NCBI RefSeq assembly: GCF_014621775.1
Contig: NZ_CP061204.1
Coordinates: 888,501 to 952,500, forward strand
Reading direction: 5' to 3'
DNA from: Stenotrophomonas sp. 169
GTDB taxonomy: Bacteria; Pseudomonadota; Gammaproteobacteria; Xanthomonadales; Xanthomonadaceae
DNA: 64,000 nt
Made by a program: the position numbers and the translations under genes. A model generated the notes under the pieces. That model saw only the letters and a list, made by a program, of their open reading frames with translations, was not told the origin of the DNA and did not search any database. How positions within the stretch are numbered: the stretch's first letter is position 1; each line of letters starts with the position of its first letter. Of this stretch, positions 26,116 to 35,108 are shown one piece after another.

Positions 26116-27417
26116 ATGCGCAAAGACCCCGTCGAATGGATCCTGCGCGGCCTGTACTCGGCCGTGCTCTACCTGCTGCTGCCGATCACCGTGTACCACC
26201 TGGTCTGGCGCGGCTTCCGGGTCCGCGAGTACTTCCGGCGCTGGGACGAGCGGTATGCCTCCTATCCCCACTCCAGCTGCCAGCCCCGTGTGTGGCTGCA
26301 CGCGGTATCGGTCGGGGAAGTCAACGCGGCGGCGCCGCTGGTCAATGCGCTGCGGGCGCTGCGCCCGGACATCCGCTGGGTGATCACCACTATCACGCCG
26401 ACCGGGTCGGAGCGGGTGCGCTCGCTGTGGGGCGAGGCGGTGGACCACGTCTATCTGCCTTACGACGTGCCGGGCAGCGTGGGCCGCTTCCTCAATCATT
26501 TCCAGCCGAGCCTGGCGCTGATCCTGGAGACCGAGCTGTGGCCGAACATGTTGTTCGGCTGCCGCAGCCGCGACATTCCGGTCTACATCCTCAACGCCCG
26601 GCTGTCGGCGCGTTCGCTGCGCGGGTATCGGGTACTGGCGGCGTTGATCCGCCGCGCGCTGCGCACGGTCACCTGCGTTGCAGCCCAGTCCGATGACGAT
26701 GCCGAGCGTTTCATCCAGCTGGGCGCGTCGCCGGCGCAGGTGCAGGCGCTGGGCAACCTGAAGTTCGATATCGCCACGCCCAACGTGCAGGCATTCGTCG
26801 AACGCTTCCAGCAGTCCGTTGCCGGTGATCGGCCGGTGTGGATCGCGGCAAGCACGCACGAGGGCGAAGAGCAGGCCGTGATCGAACTGCACAGACAGTT
26901 GCGCCTGCAGCATCCCGGGCTGTTGCTGCTTTGGGCCCCGCGCCATCCAGAGCGTTTCGCCCGGGTGGAGGCGCTGGCCCGCGATCAGGGCTGGCAGGTG
27001 ACCACCCGCCGCGTGCAGCAGTGGCCCGGCGGAGGTGACGACGTCTTCGTCATCGACACGCTCGGTGAGCTGATGTCGTTCTATGCGTGCGCGCAGGTGG
27101 CCTTCGTCGGCGGCAGCCTGCAGGCCATCGGCGGCCACAATCTGCTGGAGCCGGCCGCGATGGGCACAGCGGCGGTAACCGGGCCGCACCTGCACAATTT
27201 CGCCGAGATATCGCGGCGCATGCTTGAGGCGGGCGCGCTGCTTGTCGGCAATGACCCGAAGTCGGTGGGTGATCACCTGCATCACCTGTTGGCTGACGCG
27301 GCGGCACGTGAGGACATGGCACAGGCCGGTTGTGCGTTGGTAAGCAATGGACGCGGTGCGTTGAAGCGGACGATCGCGTTGGTGGAACCCCACCTGCCGC
27401 CAGCACTTGAGTCGTAA
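26116..27417 (+). CDS. waaA: 3-deoxy-D-manno-octulosonic acid transferase
   Basis: 433 aa; adds Kdo from CMP-Kdo to lipid IVA on the inner face of the inner membrane. N-terminal membrane anchor (about 9-29), then WLHAVSVGEVNAA with the catalytic-base glutamate (E68), LILETELWPN, AQSDDDAERF, and the CMP-binding half with ASTHEGEEQ, FVGGSLQAIGGHNLLEPAAMG. Length is typical. A TTG two codons upstream (26110) is an alternative start; the ATG is preferred. Only 62 bp separate it from divergent htrB. Confidence 0.94.
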   Translation: MRKDPVEWILRGLYSAVLYLLLPITVYHLVWRGFRVREYFRRWDERYASYPHSSCQPRVWLHAVSVGEVNAAAPLVNALRALRPDIRWVITTITPTGSERVRSLWGEAVDHVYLPYDVPGSVGRFLNHFQPSLALILETELWPNMLFGCRSRDIPVYILNARLSARSLRGYRVLAALIRRALRTVTCVAAQSDDDAERFIQLGASPAQVQALGNLKFDIATPNVQAFVERFQQSVAGDRPVWIAASTHEGEEQAVIELHRQLRLQHPGLLLLWAPRHPERFARVEALARDQGWQVTTRRVQQWPGGGDDVFVIDTLGELMSFYACAQVAFVGGSLQAIGGHNLLEPAAMGTAAVTGPHLHNFAEISRRMLEAGALLVGNDPKSVGDHLHHLLADAAAREDMAQAGCALVSNGRGALKRTIALVEPHLPPALES

Positions 27418-27482
27418 GTGGCTCGATTACCGCGTTTTTAGGCTTTTTCCGATTTTCTGGTCCACGCGTCCTGCCTAGCTTC

Positions 27483-27510
27483 GGGAGAGCAGCCACTGGC
27501 TGCGTCTCCC
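27483..27510 (+). promoter_or_regulatory. Hairpin abutting the ribosome-binding site of an outer-membrane protein gene
   Basis: GGGAGA-GCAGCC-ACT-GGCTGC-(g)-TCTCCC: 12 pairs with one bulge, ending directly at the Shine-Dalgarno GGAGAAG (27511-27517) of the gene starting at 27521. It may stabilise the mRNA or modulate initiation. Confidence 0.5.
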
Positions 27511-27520
27511 GGAGAAGCCG

Positions 27521-28477
27521 ATGTTCCTCTCACCCGTGTCGCACGTCCGTATCGGCGTGCTGTCTGCCCTGCTGCTGCCCGCCTCACTGCTGGCGCAGGA
27601 TCGCAACGACGACGCACACCCCCGATTCCTCGGTCCCTTGGCCAGTGGCGGCCAGCCGGTGCCGAAAGGGATGGTCAACATCGAACCCTATCTGATCAAC
27701 AGCACATCGACGTCCCGCTTCGATGCGGACGGGCATCGGCTCGACAGTGATGCGCCCGCGCAGTGGGACCTGGTCGTGCCGATCAACGTGGGCGTCACCG
27801 ATCGACTGACCATCGGCACCACCCTCGCTGGCCAGTACGATCAGGGCGTTGATGGAGGGCGTGACCTGGTCATCGGCGATACGTCAGTCAAAGCGCAGTA
27901 CGCGGTGTATGCCAGTGCAGGGGTCCACCACACCGCGTGGGCGGTCACCGCGCAGCGCGGCCTGCCCACCGGGCGCCATGATCGCCTGCAGTACACCGAC
28001 CGCGCAGGCAGTGGCAGCGGTGCGCAGACCACGGCACTTTCCGTGCAGGGCCAGGCCTACTTCCTGGACGGCATGCTGCGCGCACGCGCCGTGGCAGGCT
28101 GGCGCCTTCCTGGCAGCCGCGCCGGCATCCGCGGGCAGAGCGTTTACGGTACTGCCGCCGGATTCAGCGGTTCGGCGCGGCTGGGCAGCACCTTCAGCTC
28201 CAGCGTCGCAGCCGAATACAGCGTGCACCCGCACTGGACCCTGGTGGCCGAGGCCCTGTACGAACAGGATCGTGGCGCGCATGTAAGCGGAAGGATGGCC
28301 GAGGGTGAGGCGCTGGACAGGCGGGATCCCGCCTCATGGCGGCTGTCTGTACTGCCTGCGGTGGAGTACCACTTCAGCGACCAGGTCGGCGTCATCGGGG
28401 GCGTCCAAGTGGGCGTTGCCGGGCGCAACACCAGTGCCATCGTGGCGCCGCAGGTTGCGTTGAACGTCGCGTTCTGA
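27521..28477 (+). CDS. Outer-membrane beta-barrel protein (paralogue of 31896-32864)
   Basis: 318 aa with a signal peptide cut near LLAQ. The mature part starts RFLGPLASGG and VNIEPYLINS, then shows alternating amphipathic strands, a LPTGRHDRLQ turn and RAGIRGQSVYGTAAGF, ending in a C-terminal phenylalanine (ALNVAF) as in barrel proteins. It resembles the MetA-pathway/phenol-degradation-type transporter barrels (PF13557-like), though substrate is unknown. The clear paralogue at 31896 shares GQSxFGT and the NIEPYLINS block. It converges with the Mg transport genes. ATG at 27521 follows GGAGAAG. Confidence 0.75.
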   Translation: MFLSPVSHVRIGVLSALLLPASLLAQDRNDDAHPRFLGPLASGGQPVPKGMVNIEPYLINSTSTSRFDADGHRLDSDAPAQWDLVVPINVGVTDRLTIGTTLAGQYDQGVDGGRDLVIGDTSVKAQYAVYASAGVHHTAWAVTAQRGLPTGRHDRLQYTDRAGSGSGAQTTALSVQGQAYFLDGMLRARAVAGWRLPGSRAGIRGQSVYGTAAGFSGSARLGSTFSSSVAAEYSVHPHWTLVAEALYEQDRGAHVSGRMAEGEALDRRDPASWRLSVLPAVEYHFSDQVGVIGGVQVGVAGRNTSAIVAPQVALNVAF

Positions 28478-28529
28478 CTCCGGCCAGACCGGCCGCGCCG
28501 CTGCCATGAGGGTAGCGACGCGGCGCCCA

Positions 28530-29258
28530 TCAGCCACTCGTGCTTGGACTCCAGAATGCCTGGCGCACGCCAGGCAGCGACTGCAACGCATGCACCATGC
28601 CGTCCATGGCATCGGCATCCACGGACGTTGCGGTGAGGACGGCTTCGATCTCCACGTCCTCTTCGCCGAACGCGGTCACCTGCAGATCGGTGACCGGATA
28701 GGCGTGCCGCTCAAGCGCGCTTTCCAGCGCCGCCATCAGTTCGCGCTGGCGGTGGCGTCCCACGATCACATGCACGATGTTGGTCACTTCCACCGTGTCC
28801 GAATCCAGTGGACGGCGGTTGATCGCGTTGACGATCGGCCGCAGCAGGGTGTTCGCGGCGAGCACGAACACCGTTCCCAGCACGGCTTCTGCCAGCATGC
28901 CGGTGCCTGCGGCGACGCCGATCGCGGCCGACCCCCATAACGTGGCGGCGGTGTTGATGCCGCGGATGTTGCCCTCTTCGCGCATGATCACGCCGGCCCC
29001 CAGGAAGCCCACGCCCGATACGACATAGGCCACCACCTGCAGCGGATTCGGCGTACCACCGTAATGCGCGTGGAAACGCATCGCGATGTCGACGAACAGC
29101 GCCGCACCGACAGCAACCAGCACGTTGGTGCGCAGGCCGGCAGTCCGTTGCCGATACTGCCGCTCCAGTCCCACCAGGCCCCCCAGCAGGAAGGCCAGGG
29201 ACAAGCTGGTGAGGGTATCCAGCGTGGCGGCGATGTCCAGGTGCTGCAACAGGCGCAT
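28530..29258 (-). CDS. MgtC/SapB-family membrane protein
   Basis: 242 aa. N-terminal four- to five-helix MgtC domain with FLLGGLVGLERQYRQRTAGLRTN, SGVGFLGAGVI and GINTAATLWGSAAIGVAAGTG, all hallmarks of the family; a C-terminal cytoplasmic ACT-like domain (about 155-242). MgtC proteins are linked to survival at low Mg2+ and to ATP synthase or phosphate control in pathogens. The start overlaps the mgtE stop by one base (TGATG), so it is translationally coupled to the magnesium transporter. Confidence 0.9.
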   Translation of the reverse strand: MRLLQHLDIAATLDTLTSLSLAFLLGGLVGLERQYRQRTAGLRTNVLVAVGAALFVDIAMRFHAHYGGTPNPLQVVAYVVSGVGFLGAGVIMREEGNIRGINTAATLWGSAAIGVAAGTGMLAEAVLGTVFVLAANTLLRPIVNAINRRPLDSDTVEVTNIVHVIVGRHRQRELMAALESALERHAYPVTDLQVTAFGEEDVEIEAVLTATSVDADAMDGMVHALQSLPGVRQAFWSPSTSG

Positions 29259-30643
29259 CAGGCCGCCGCCCCGGTCAGCTGATCACCGAGGAACGCCCAC
29301 GCAAAGCCGAAGTAGACGAACACGCCGATCAGGTCCATGACCGAGGTGATCAGCGGCGAGGACAGCGTCGCCGGATCGGTGCCCAAGCGCCGCGCGAGGA
29401 ACGGCAGCAGTGCACCGATGACACCGCCGAGTGCGGTGCAGACCAGCATGCTCAGGCCCACCACCAGCAATACGTCCGTGCCCACGCCCTTGCTGAAGTA
29501 CGCCAGCACGGCTTCCAGCAGGGCGATGGTGATGCCGAGCATGGCCGCCACCGGCAGTTCACGGCGGATCACGAACCCCACGTGGCGCCAGTTCAATCCC
29601 AGCTCACCCAGCGCCATGCCGCGGATCACCAGCGTGGCGGATTGGCTGCCGGTATTGCCGCCCATGTCGACAATGGGGGCGATGAAGGCGGCCAGCACGA
29701 TGGCCTGGCTCAGCAGTTCCTCCTGGGCGGCGACGAAGGTGCTGGTGATGATGCCGAAGAAGGTCAGCACGGCCAGCCAGAACACGCGCACGCTGAACAT
29801 CCTGCGCAGGGGGGTGGTCATCACATCCAGATCGCCCCCCTTGCCGCTTGACGTGCCACCAAAGCGTGCGAGCTGATTGGCATCCTGTTGCTTGTCGATG
29901 TCCATCGCATCGTCCACGGTCACGATGCCGATCATGCGGTCCTTGTCATCCAGCACGGGTACCGCGAGCAGGTCATAACGGCGGATCAGGTCAGCGGCCT
30001 GCACGCGTGGCCACGCCGCACGCACGAACACCGCATCCGGCCGCAGCAGCTCGGCTACGCGAGTGTCGGGCTTCGCCACCACCAGGTCGCGCAGGGACAC
30101 CGTCCCCTGCAGGTGCCGCTGGGCATCGAGCACGTACAGCACATACACCGTTTCGCTGTCCGGCGCCGTCGCGCGGATATGGTCCAGCGCTGCGCTCACG
30201 GTCACGCTGCTGCCGATGGCCACGAAGTCCGATGTCGTCGCGGAGCCGACGGCGGATTCCGGGTACGCGGACAGTGCCAGGACGTAATCGCGCTCGATGT
30301 CATCCAGGCCGTCCAACAGCCCGGATTTTCCCGGGGCATCCAGCCGGTTGAACAGGTCGGCGCGGTCGTCGGCTGGCATCTGCGCGAACAGCTCCGACAG
30401 CTCCTTGGCCGGCAGCACGGCAACCAGCGCATCCTGCCGTTCGGCGTCGAAGTGCGAGAACAGCATCGCGCGCTGTGGCGTCTCCAGAAGCTGCAGCAAC
30501 GTCGAGGCAGGGCGGACGCCGATCGCCTGCAGGGCATCGGCAAGATCGGACGGGTGGCAGGTGCGGACCAGCTCGGCGAAGCCCGCGCGATCGGGGGCGT
30601 GGGCGAAACGGCGGACGGCGAACATCATCTCTTCGCGGTTCAT
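29258..30643 (-). CDS. mgtE: MgtE magnesium transporter
   Basis: 461 aa. Cytoplasmic N-domain (about 25-130) of helical repeats, with ALVAVLPAKELSELFAQM and AQMPADDRADLF; paired CBS domains (about 140-260) that gate the channel by Mg2+; then five membrane helices from about 290, with FIAPIVDMGGNTGSQSATLVIRG (selectivity loop) and SSPLITSVMDLIGVFVYFG, whose aspartate lines the Mg2+ pore. ATG at 30643 follows AGGAGA. It lies 66 bp after an outer-membrane protein gene and overlaps the MgtC-family gene, forming a three-gene operon. Confidence 0.95.
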   Translation of the reverse strand: MNREEMMFAVRRFAHAPDRAGFAELVRTCHPSDLADALQAIGVRPASTLLQLLETPQRAMLFSHFDAERQDALVAVLPAKELSELFAQMPADDRADLFNRLDAPGKSGLLDGLDDIERDYVLALSAYPESAVGSATTSDFVAIGSSVTVSAALDHIRATAPDSETVYVLYVLDAQRHLQGTVSLRDLVVAKPDTRVAELLRPDAVFVRAAWPRVQAADLIRRYDLLAVPVLDDKDRMIGIVTVDDAMDIDKQQDANQLARFGGTSSGKGGDLDVMTTPLRRMFSVRVFWLAVLTFFGIITSTFVAAQEELLSQAIVLAAFIAPIVDMGGNTGSQSATLVIRGMALGELGLNWRHVGFVIRRELPVAAMLGITIALLEAVLAYFSKGVGTDVLLVVGLSMLVCTALGGVIGALLPFLARRLGTDPATLSSPLITSVMDLIGVFVYFGFAWAFLGDQLTGAAA

Positions 30644-30709
30644 GGGAAGTCTCCTGTACAGGGTGCGATAGGCAGATAGCCGCGAACAGCGGCGGTGACG
30701 GGAAGGGGG

Positions 30710-31378
30710 TTATCGGGTCAGTGGCAGGTTCAGACCCACCGTGAGCCACGAATCAGAGGTCGCGCCGTGCTGGTAGCCGACGAGCAGATCCAGCGAGGCG
30801 TCGTTGCGTAGCAGGCGGCGCACGCCGAGCTGGCTGCTGCGTTGGCGAGCGGCATCGCGGTACTGCTCGGCCAGCACGGACCAGCGCGGTGCGATCCGGA
30901 TTTCAGTGCCGGCGCCGAAGGTCAGCCCGCGCTCGGTGCGTGATCGCACCCAGCCCGTGTTGGCATGGATCAACACGTCGCCTTGCCGATCCACCGCGAT
31001 ACTCAACGGGACGTTGACTGCCCAGCCGCGGGCCCCACCGTGGCGGAGGTCACCCCCGGTCTGGAGGGCACCGGCCAACTGGATGCGGTCGGCGTGCCAA
31101 CCGCGCAGCGTGCGCTTGGCACCAACGGCCCACGGGGTGTCACCGCTACCGTGCAGATGGCTCAGTCCGAAGGACCACTCCGTGCCTGCCACGGTGCACG
31201 CCGGCACGGCGGTGCGTTCGCTATGGCCGGTGGTGTTGCGGATCCAGCTTTCCAACTGGCAGCTGGATTCGGGCGTGGTGCCGGCGTCGTCCACCAGCAG
31301 GCTGGCCGCAGCGTGCGAGGGGCCGCTGACGGTGAGGGTCGCCCACAGCGGGGCAAGGCGTAGAGAGGTGAAGCGCAT
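30710..31378 (-). CDS. Outer-membrane beta-barrel-like protein leading the mgtE operon
   Basis: 222 aa with a signal peptide ending near SHAAA. Contains CQLESWIRNTTGHSERT and then alternating strands typical of small barrels (VNVPLSIAVDRQGDVLIHAN, LTFGAGTEIRIAPRWSVLAEQ). The two cysteines of the mature part (in SSCQLES and VPACTV) could form a disulfide. It ends LPLTR, not phenylalanine. I do not recognise a named family. It is the first gene of a likely operon with mgtE and the MgtC-family gene, so a role in cation entry or envelope response to Mg2+ is possible. ATG at 31378 follows CGGAG. Confidence 0.68.
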   Translation of the reverse strand: MRFTSLRLAPLWATLTVSGPSHAAASLLVDDAGTTPESSCQLESWIRNTTGHSERTAVPACTVAGTEWSFGLSHLHGSGDTPWAVGAKRTLRGWHADRIQLAGALQTGGDLRHGGARGWAVNVPLSIAVDRQGDVLIHANTGWVRSRTERGLTFGAGTEIRIAPRWSVLAEQYRDAARQRSSQLGVRRLLRNDASLDLLVGYQHGATSDSWLTVGLNLPLTR

Positions 31379-31895
31379 GGTCGTACTCCGGAAAACAAAA
31401 CGGATACGCCAGCGGCTCCCACTTGGGCCGAAGGTAAAGAATGCGATGTTCGAAGATCAGGCCGTCGGCAAGGGACGGCGCAGGGCCTCGTCCTGGCGGA
31501 CGCGACCTGCCTGGCAGTGTCGGATCCGCTCAGTAAAAGCAGAATCTACTGTGACTGTCCAAGCAGGGGCCCCCGGGGCGATGAAGTGCGCGCATGGTGG
31601 TCAATTGGACCAGCGCAGGTCAAGCAGAATCCCTGCAAAGCGCGCATATCCGTGCGCTGCGGCACGAATCTGCGTAATGGCAGGCCACTGCCACCTGTCG
31701 CGAGGCGTCATATACGACATGGCAGCGCGATGCCGTCTGCGCTGTGGGATGCCGTCGATAGCGGTGACGTTCGGTTTAGTACCTTTCGATAGAGTTCGTA
31801 TTTTCATATTCCAACTTTCCCCATGTCCGCCCGGCGCCTTGCGCTCTAGCGTCGTCAGCGCAGGCAAAGACGCCTGACTTGGAGAGAGGAACACC
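31379..31895. other. Long divergent intergenic region between two outer-membrane protein genes
   Basis: 517 bp with no gene supported on either strand. It includes a GGGGCCCC-rich palindrome near 31567-31580 and a run of lower GC (31770-31830). Near the right gene is a hairpin with GTCAG/CTGAC arms shortly before the ribosome-binding site. Room exists for long 5' leaders in both directions, but no known riboswitch was recognised. Confidence 0.5.
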
Positions 31896-32864
31896 ATGCA
31901 CGAACCAACCACCCGGCAGCACGTGTCACGCGCCCGCCTGCTGCTGCTGTTGGGCAGCGTCATGACCACGCCTGCCGCTTTCGCCGAATCGTCGCCCCGT
32001 TTCGCCGGCCCTCTGCTGAGTCCTGCGCCCCCACTGCCGGTGGGCATGCTCAACATCGAGCCGTACCTGATCAACAGCCAGCTGCGCGGTGTGTATGACG
32101 GGCAGGGCGATCGACACGATGCGAGTGGCCCCGACGGGTGGTACCTGGCCGTGCCGGTGCAGTACGGCCTGCATGAGCGGGTCACCGTCGCCGCGAGTTT
32201 CAACGCGTCGTACAACCGCGATGGCGATCAGACGCGTGCGTTCGACATCGGCGATACGACCTTGTCGGCGTTGATCGGGCTGTACAAGGGCGACGGCCCG
32301 AACCGCCCGACGTTGACCCTCGCCGTGCGCCAGAGCATCGCCACCGGCCATCACGACCGCCTGGAAGAGCGCCCCATTTCGGTGGCCAGCGGTACCGGCG
32401 TGGGTGCCACCAGTTTCGGTCTGCACGGCCAGGCGTATTTCGTCGATGGCCATCTGCGCCTGCGCGCCAGCACGTTGTGGCGCACGCCAGGTGCCAACGC
32501 CGGTGTGCGAGGGCAGAGCGCCTTCGGTACCCCGAGCGGTTTCGATGGGCGGGTGCGGATGGGTGCGGCGATGACCAGCCTGCTGGCCGCCGAGTACAGC
32601 CTGTCGCGCACCTGGGTGCTGGCGGGCGAACTGCTGCACGAGCGTGAGAGTGAGAGCAGTCTGCATGGCACGCAGCCGGCAGCGGCCGGACGCGACGAAT
32701 TCCATCGGCGTGACCCGTCGAGCTGGCGCTTCTCGGTCGTGCCGGCGGTGCAGTACCACTGGAACGACAATGTCGCCCTGGTGGCCGGCGCGCAGGTGTC
32801 GCTTGCCGGCCGCAACAGCAGTGCGGTGTTCGTGCCGCAGGTCGCGGTGAACATGGTGTGGTGA
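31896..32864 (+). CDS. Outer-membrane beta-barrel protein (paralogue of 27521-28477)
   Basis: 322 aa, signal peptide cut near AFA. Shares with the protein at 27521 the mature start RFAGPLLS, LNIEPYLINS, the ATGHHDRLEERP turn and the GVRGQSAFGTPSGF block. It ends NMVW, an aromatic C-terminus compatible with barrel assembly. Function is unknown; similarity is to MetA/phenol-pathway-type barrels. Its gene is divergent from the operon that contains mgtE. ATG at 31896 follows GGAGAGAGG, and a strong terminator lies just downstream. Confidence 0.74.
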   Translation: MHEPTTRQHVSRARLLLLLGSVMTTPAAFAESSPRFAGPLLSPAPPLPVGMLNIEPYLINSQLRGVYDGQGDRHDASGPDGWYLAVPVQYGLHERVTVAASFNASYNRDGDQTRAFDIGDTTLSALIGLYKGDGPNRPTLTLAVRQSIATGHHDRLEERPISVASGTGVGATSFGLHGQAYFVDGHLRLRASTLWRTPGANAGVRGQSAFGTPSGFDGRVRMGAAMTSLLAAEYSLSRTWVLAGELLHERESESSLHGTQPAAAGRDEFHRRDPSSWRFSVVPAVQYHWNDNVALVAGAQVSLAGRNSSAVFVPQVAVNMVW

Positions 32865-32895
32865 TCGGCTGACGGCCCGCGGCCGTCATGACGAA

Positions 32896-32923
32896 AAAAG
32901 CCACCCGCATGCGGGTGGCTTTT
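32896..32923. terminator. Bidirectional terminator between outer-membrane protein gene and tolC
   Basis: AAAAGCCACCCGC-AT-GCGGGTGGCTTTT: a nearly perfect stem flanked by A and T runs, between two convergent genes. It should stop transcription from both sides. Confidence 0.9.
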
Positions 32924-32946
32924 CTGTGTTCACACCGCAGCGGTGA

Positions 32947-34305
32947 TCAGTTGCCGACGGTCGTGCTCGGGTTGCCGGCATCGACGGTCAGCAGGCGATT
33001 GATCTCCTGCAGTTCGGCAATGTCCAGGCCACCCACGGCCTGGCTCAACAGCAGGCGGTTCTGCAGGAACGTGTAACGCGCGTTCGCGTAGTCCAGCTGC
33101 GCGGAGAACAGGATGCGCTGGTTCTGGATGACGTCCAGCACGGTGCGCGTACCCACTTCCAGGCCGACCTGCGAGGCGTCGTACGCGCTCTGCGCGGACA
33201 CCACGGCAAGACGCCGCGCTTCGACTTCGCTGATGCCGGCCACCAGGGTCTGGTAGGCATTGCGCGTGTTGCGGTCCAACGCGCGCTTCTGCTGCTCGTA
33301 GCCGTCCTGGGCGATGTCACGCTGGGCCAGCGCCTGGCGCACCGCGGACTGCGTGGCGCCGCCGGAGAAGATCGGTACGTTCAAGGTCAGGCCGACACTG
33401 TTGGTGCGCGTGTCCGGGCTCAGGCCACCCGAACCGACGCTGTCACCCCACGTTGCGCCCTTGCCCACGCTGGCGCCCAGCGCGAGCGTCGGCAGGTGGC
33501 CGGCACGTGCGGACTGCACGCTGGCTTCGGAGGCGCTGACCTGCAGTTCCTGCGCCTTCAGCGCCGGATTCTGCGCGACGGCGCTCTGTACCAGCTGGTC
33601 GACGTTGCCGCGGTTGGCCGGCACTTCCGGACGGAAGTCTTCCGGCAGGCCGCGCAGGTTGGTCACCGGCTGGCCGGTCAGTTCGGTCAACGCCTGGTAG
33701 GCATCCGCCAGGGTGTTCTGCGAGACGATGGTGTTGGCACGTGCCTGGTCGTACTGGGCGCGCGCTTCATGCACGTCGGTGATCGGCGCCAGGCCGACTT
33801 CCAGACGCTTGTCGGCGAAGTCGAACTGCTTCTTGGCCGCTTCTTCGTTGGTCTTGGCCGCGTTCAGCGATTCGATCGCCACCAGCACGTTGAAGTAGGC
33901 GGCCGAGGTGCGGACGATCAGGTTGTCGTTGGCCGAATCCAGGGTGAAATCAGCCGCCTTGCTCAGCTCGCGCTGCGCACGCAGCGTGCTGAACTGGCTC
34001 CAGTTGAACAGGGTCTGGCTGCCATCGATGGTGTAGGTGCGGCGACGGCTTTCGAAGGTGCCGGTATTGTTGCCCCGGTCTTCGGTACGCGAGCGGTTCA
34101 ACGAGGCGACGCCGTTGATCTGCGGCAGCAGGGCGGCGCGTGCCTGCACGGCGCCTTCCTTGTCGAACAACCGGGTGGACTCGGCAGCCGAGAGCTGCGG
34201 ATCGCCATTGCGGGCCATTTCGTAGACCTGCAGCAGGTCGGCGGCATGGGCGGACAACGGCAGCAGGACGGTGGCCAGCGCAATAGCGAGGGTTCGGCGG
34301 ATCAT
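32947..34305 (-). CDS. tolC: TolC-family outer-membrane efflux channel
   Basis: 452 aa, signal peptide ending AHA before ADLLQVYEMARNGDPQLSAAE, the characteristic TolC N-terminus. Two internally similar halves of long alpha-helical segments (LDSANDNLIVRTSAAYFNV; RNTRNAYQTLVAGISEVEA), with PVTNLRGLP in the middle and GTRTVLDVIQNQRILFSAQ in the second half. It forms the exit duct for tripartite pumps. Gene order with pcm, a TetR gene, MFP and RND genes matches tolCSm of the SmeOP system in S. maltophilia. ATG at 34305 follows AAGGAAG. pcm ends 16 bp upstream. Confidence 0.94.
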   Translation of the reverse strand: MIRRTLAIALATVLLPLSAHAADLLQVYEMARNGDPQLSAAESTRLFDKEGAVQARAALLPQINGVASLNRSRTEDRGNNTGTFESRRRTYTIDGSQTLFNWSQFSTLRAQRELSKAADFTLDSANDNLIVRTSAAYFNVLVAIESLNAAKTNEEAAKKQFDFADKRLEVGLAPITDVHEARAQYDQARANTIVSQNTLADAYQALTELTGQPVTNLRGLPEDFRPEVPANRGNVDQLVQSAVAQNPALKAQELQVSASEASVQSARAGHLPTLALGASVGKGATWGDSVGSGGLSPDTRTNSVGLTLNVPIFSGGATQSAVRQALAQRDIAQDGYEQQKRALDRNTRNAYQTLVAGISEVEARRLAVVSAQSAYDASQVGLEVGTRTVLDVIQNQRILFSAQLDYANARYTFLQNRLLLSQAVGGLDIAELQEINRLLTVDAGNPSTTVGN

Positions 34306-34321
34306 TGCGGCTTCCTTGGAC

Positions 34322-34969
34322 TCAGAGGTGGAACTGGGGGGCCGGCGCGGCACCGCGCAGGTAATCGATATCGGTTTCGTACAGCGATTCGGTGCTGCCA
34401 TCGGCGTTGACCAGGATCGCTTCCATCACCGGCGAACGGCCGTGGATGATGTACAGGCGACCACCGGGACGCAGCCACGAGGCGAACTGTGACGGCACCT
34501 TGTCCACCGCGCCAGTGACACAGATCACATCAAAGCGGCGCTCGGTCTGCCACGCCAGGGCGTCGGCCACTTCCACGCGCACATTGGTGCCCAGCCCGGT
34601 GCTGTCCAGTCGCGCACGCGCGGTGGCGGCCAGCTCCGGGTCGATCTCCAGGCTCAGTACGTCGCGCGCGAGCGCGCCGAGGCAGGCCGAGAGGTAGCCG
34701 CTGCCGGTGCCGATTTCCAGCACTTCGTCGCCCGGCTGCAGATCCAGCGCCTGCAACGTGCGGCCTTCCACCACCGGCTTCATCATCTTCTGCCCGCCGT
34801 CGAGCGGCAGCTCGATGTCCGCATAAGCCAGCGCGCGGTGCGCTTCAGCCACGAAGGCTTCGCGCGGCAGGCGGGCCAGGACGTCGAGCACCTTGATGTC
34901 CAGCACGTCCCAGGGACGGATCTGCTGTTCCACCATCAGTTCACGGGCGTGTGCGTAGTCAATCGTCAT
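34322..34969 (-). CDS. pcm: Protein-L-isoaspartate O-methyltransferase family protein
   Basis: 215 aa; family methylates isoaspartyl residues in damaged proteins with S-adenosylmethionine. SAM motif I VLEIGTGSGYLSA (about 84-96), post-I acidic residue in LSLEID, and RFDVICVTGAVDKVP. The region before motif I reads ADIELPLDGGQKMMKPVV, where classical Pcm has an YxDxPLxIGxGQTIS-like pattern, so it belongs to the divergent proteobacterial subgroup. Co-transcribed with tolC (16-bp gap) as in the S. maltophilia tolCSm-pcm-smeRo cluster. Confidence 0.88.
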   Translation of the reverse strand: MTIDYAHARELMVEQQIRPWDVLDIKVLDVLARLPREAFVAEAHRALAYADIELPLDGGQKMMKPVVEGRTLQALDLQPGDEVLEIGTGSGYLSACLGALARDVLSLEIDPELAATARARLDSTGLGTNVRVEVADALAWQTERRFDVICVTGAVDKVPSQFASWLRPGGRLYIIHGRSPVMEAILVNADGSTESLYETDIDYLRGAAPAPQFHL

Positions 34970-35108
34970 GAGGTTCCAATCCAGCGCAGTGGGCCGGCCA
35001 TTTTACCGGTGCCGGAGGCCGTCGGCGCGCCCAGAGCATGTATTCAGGGCGGCCGGGGACGCAGTGCCGGAAGTCATCGCGACCTCCGGCTTGTTCAGGT
35101 TGTACGGA

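Noticed and set aside
31379..31895. Magnesium riboswitch (M-box) ahead of the operon that contains mgtE
   Set aside because: No conserved M-box sequence or fold could be recognised by eye in this gap.
31601..32215. Minus-strand open frame across the divergent gap before the gene at 31896
   Set aside because: Half of it is antisense to the barrel gene; no ribosome-binding site or domain in the remainder.
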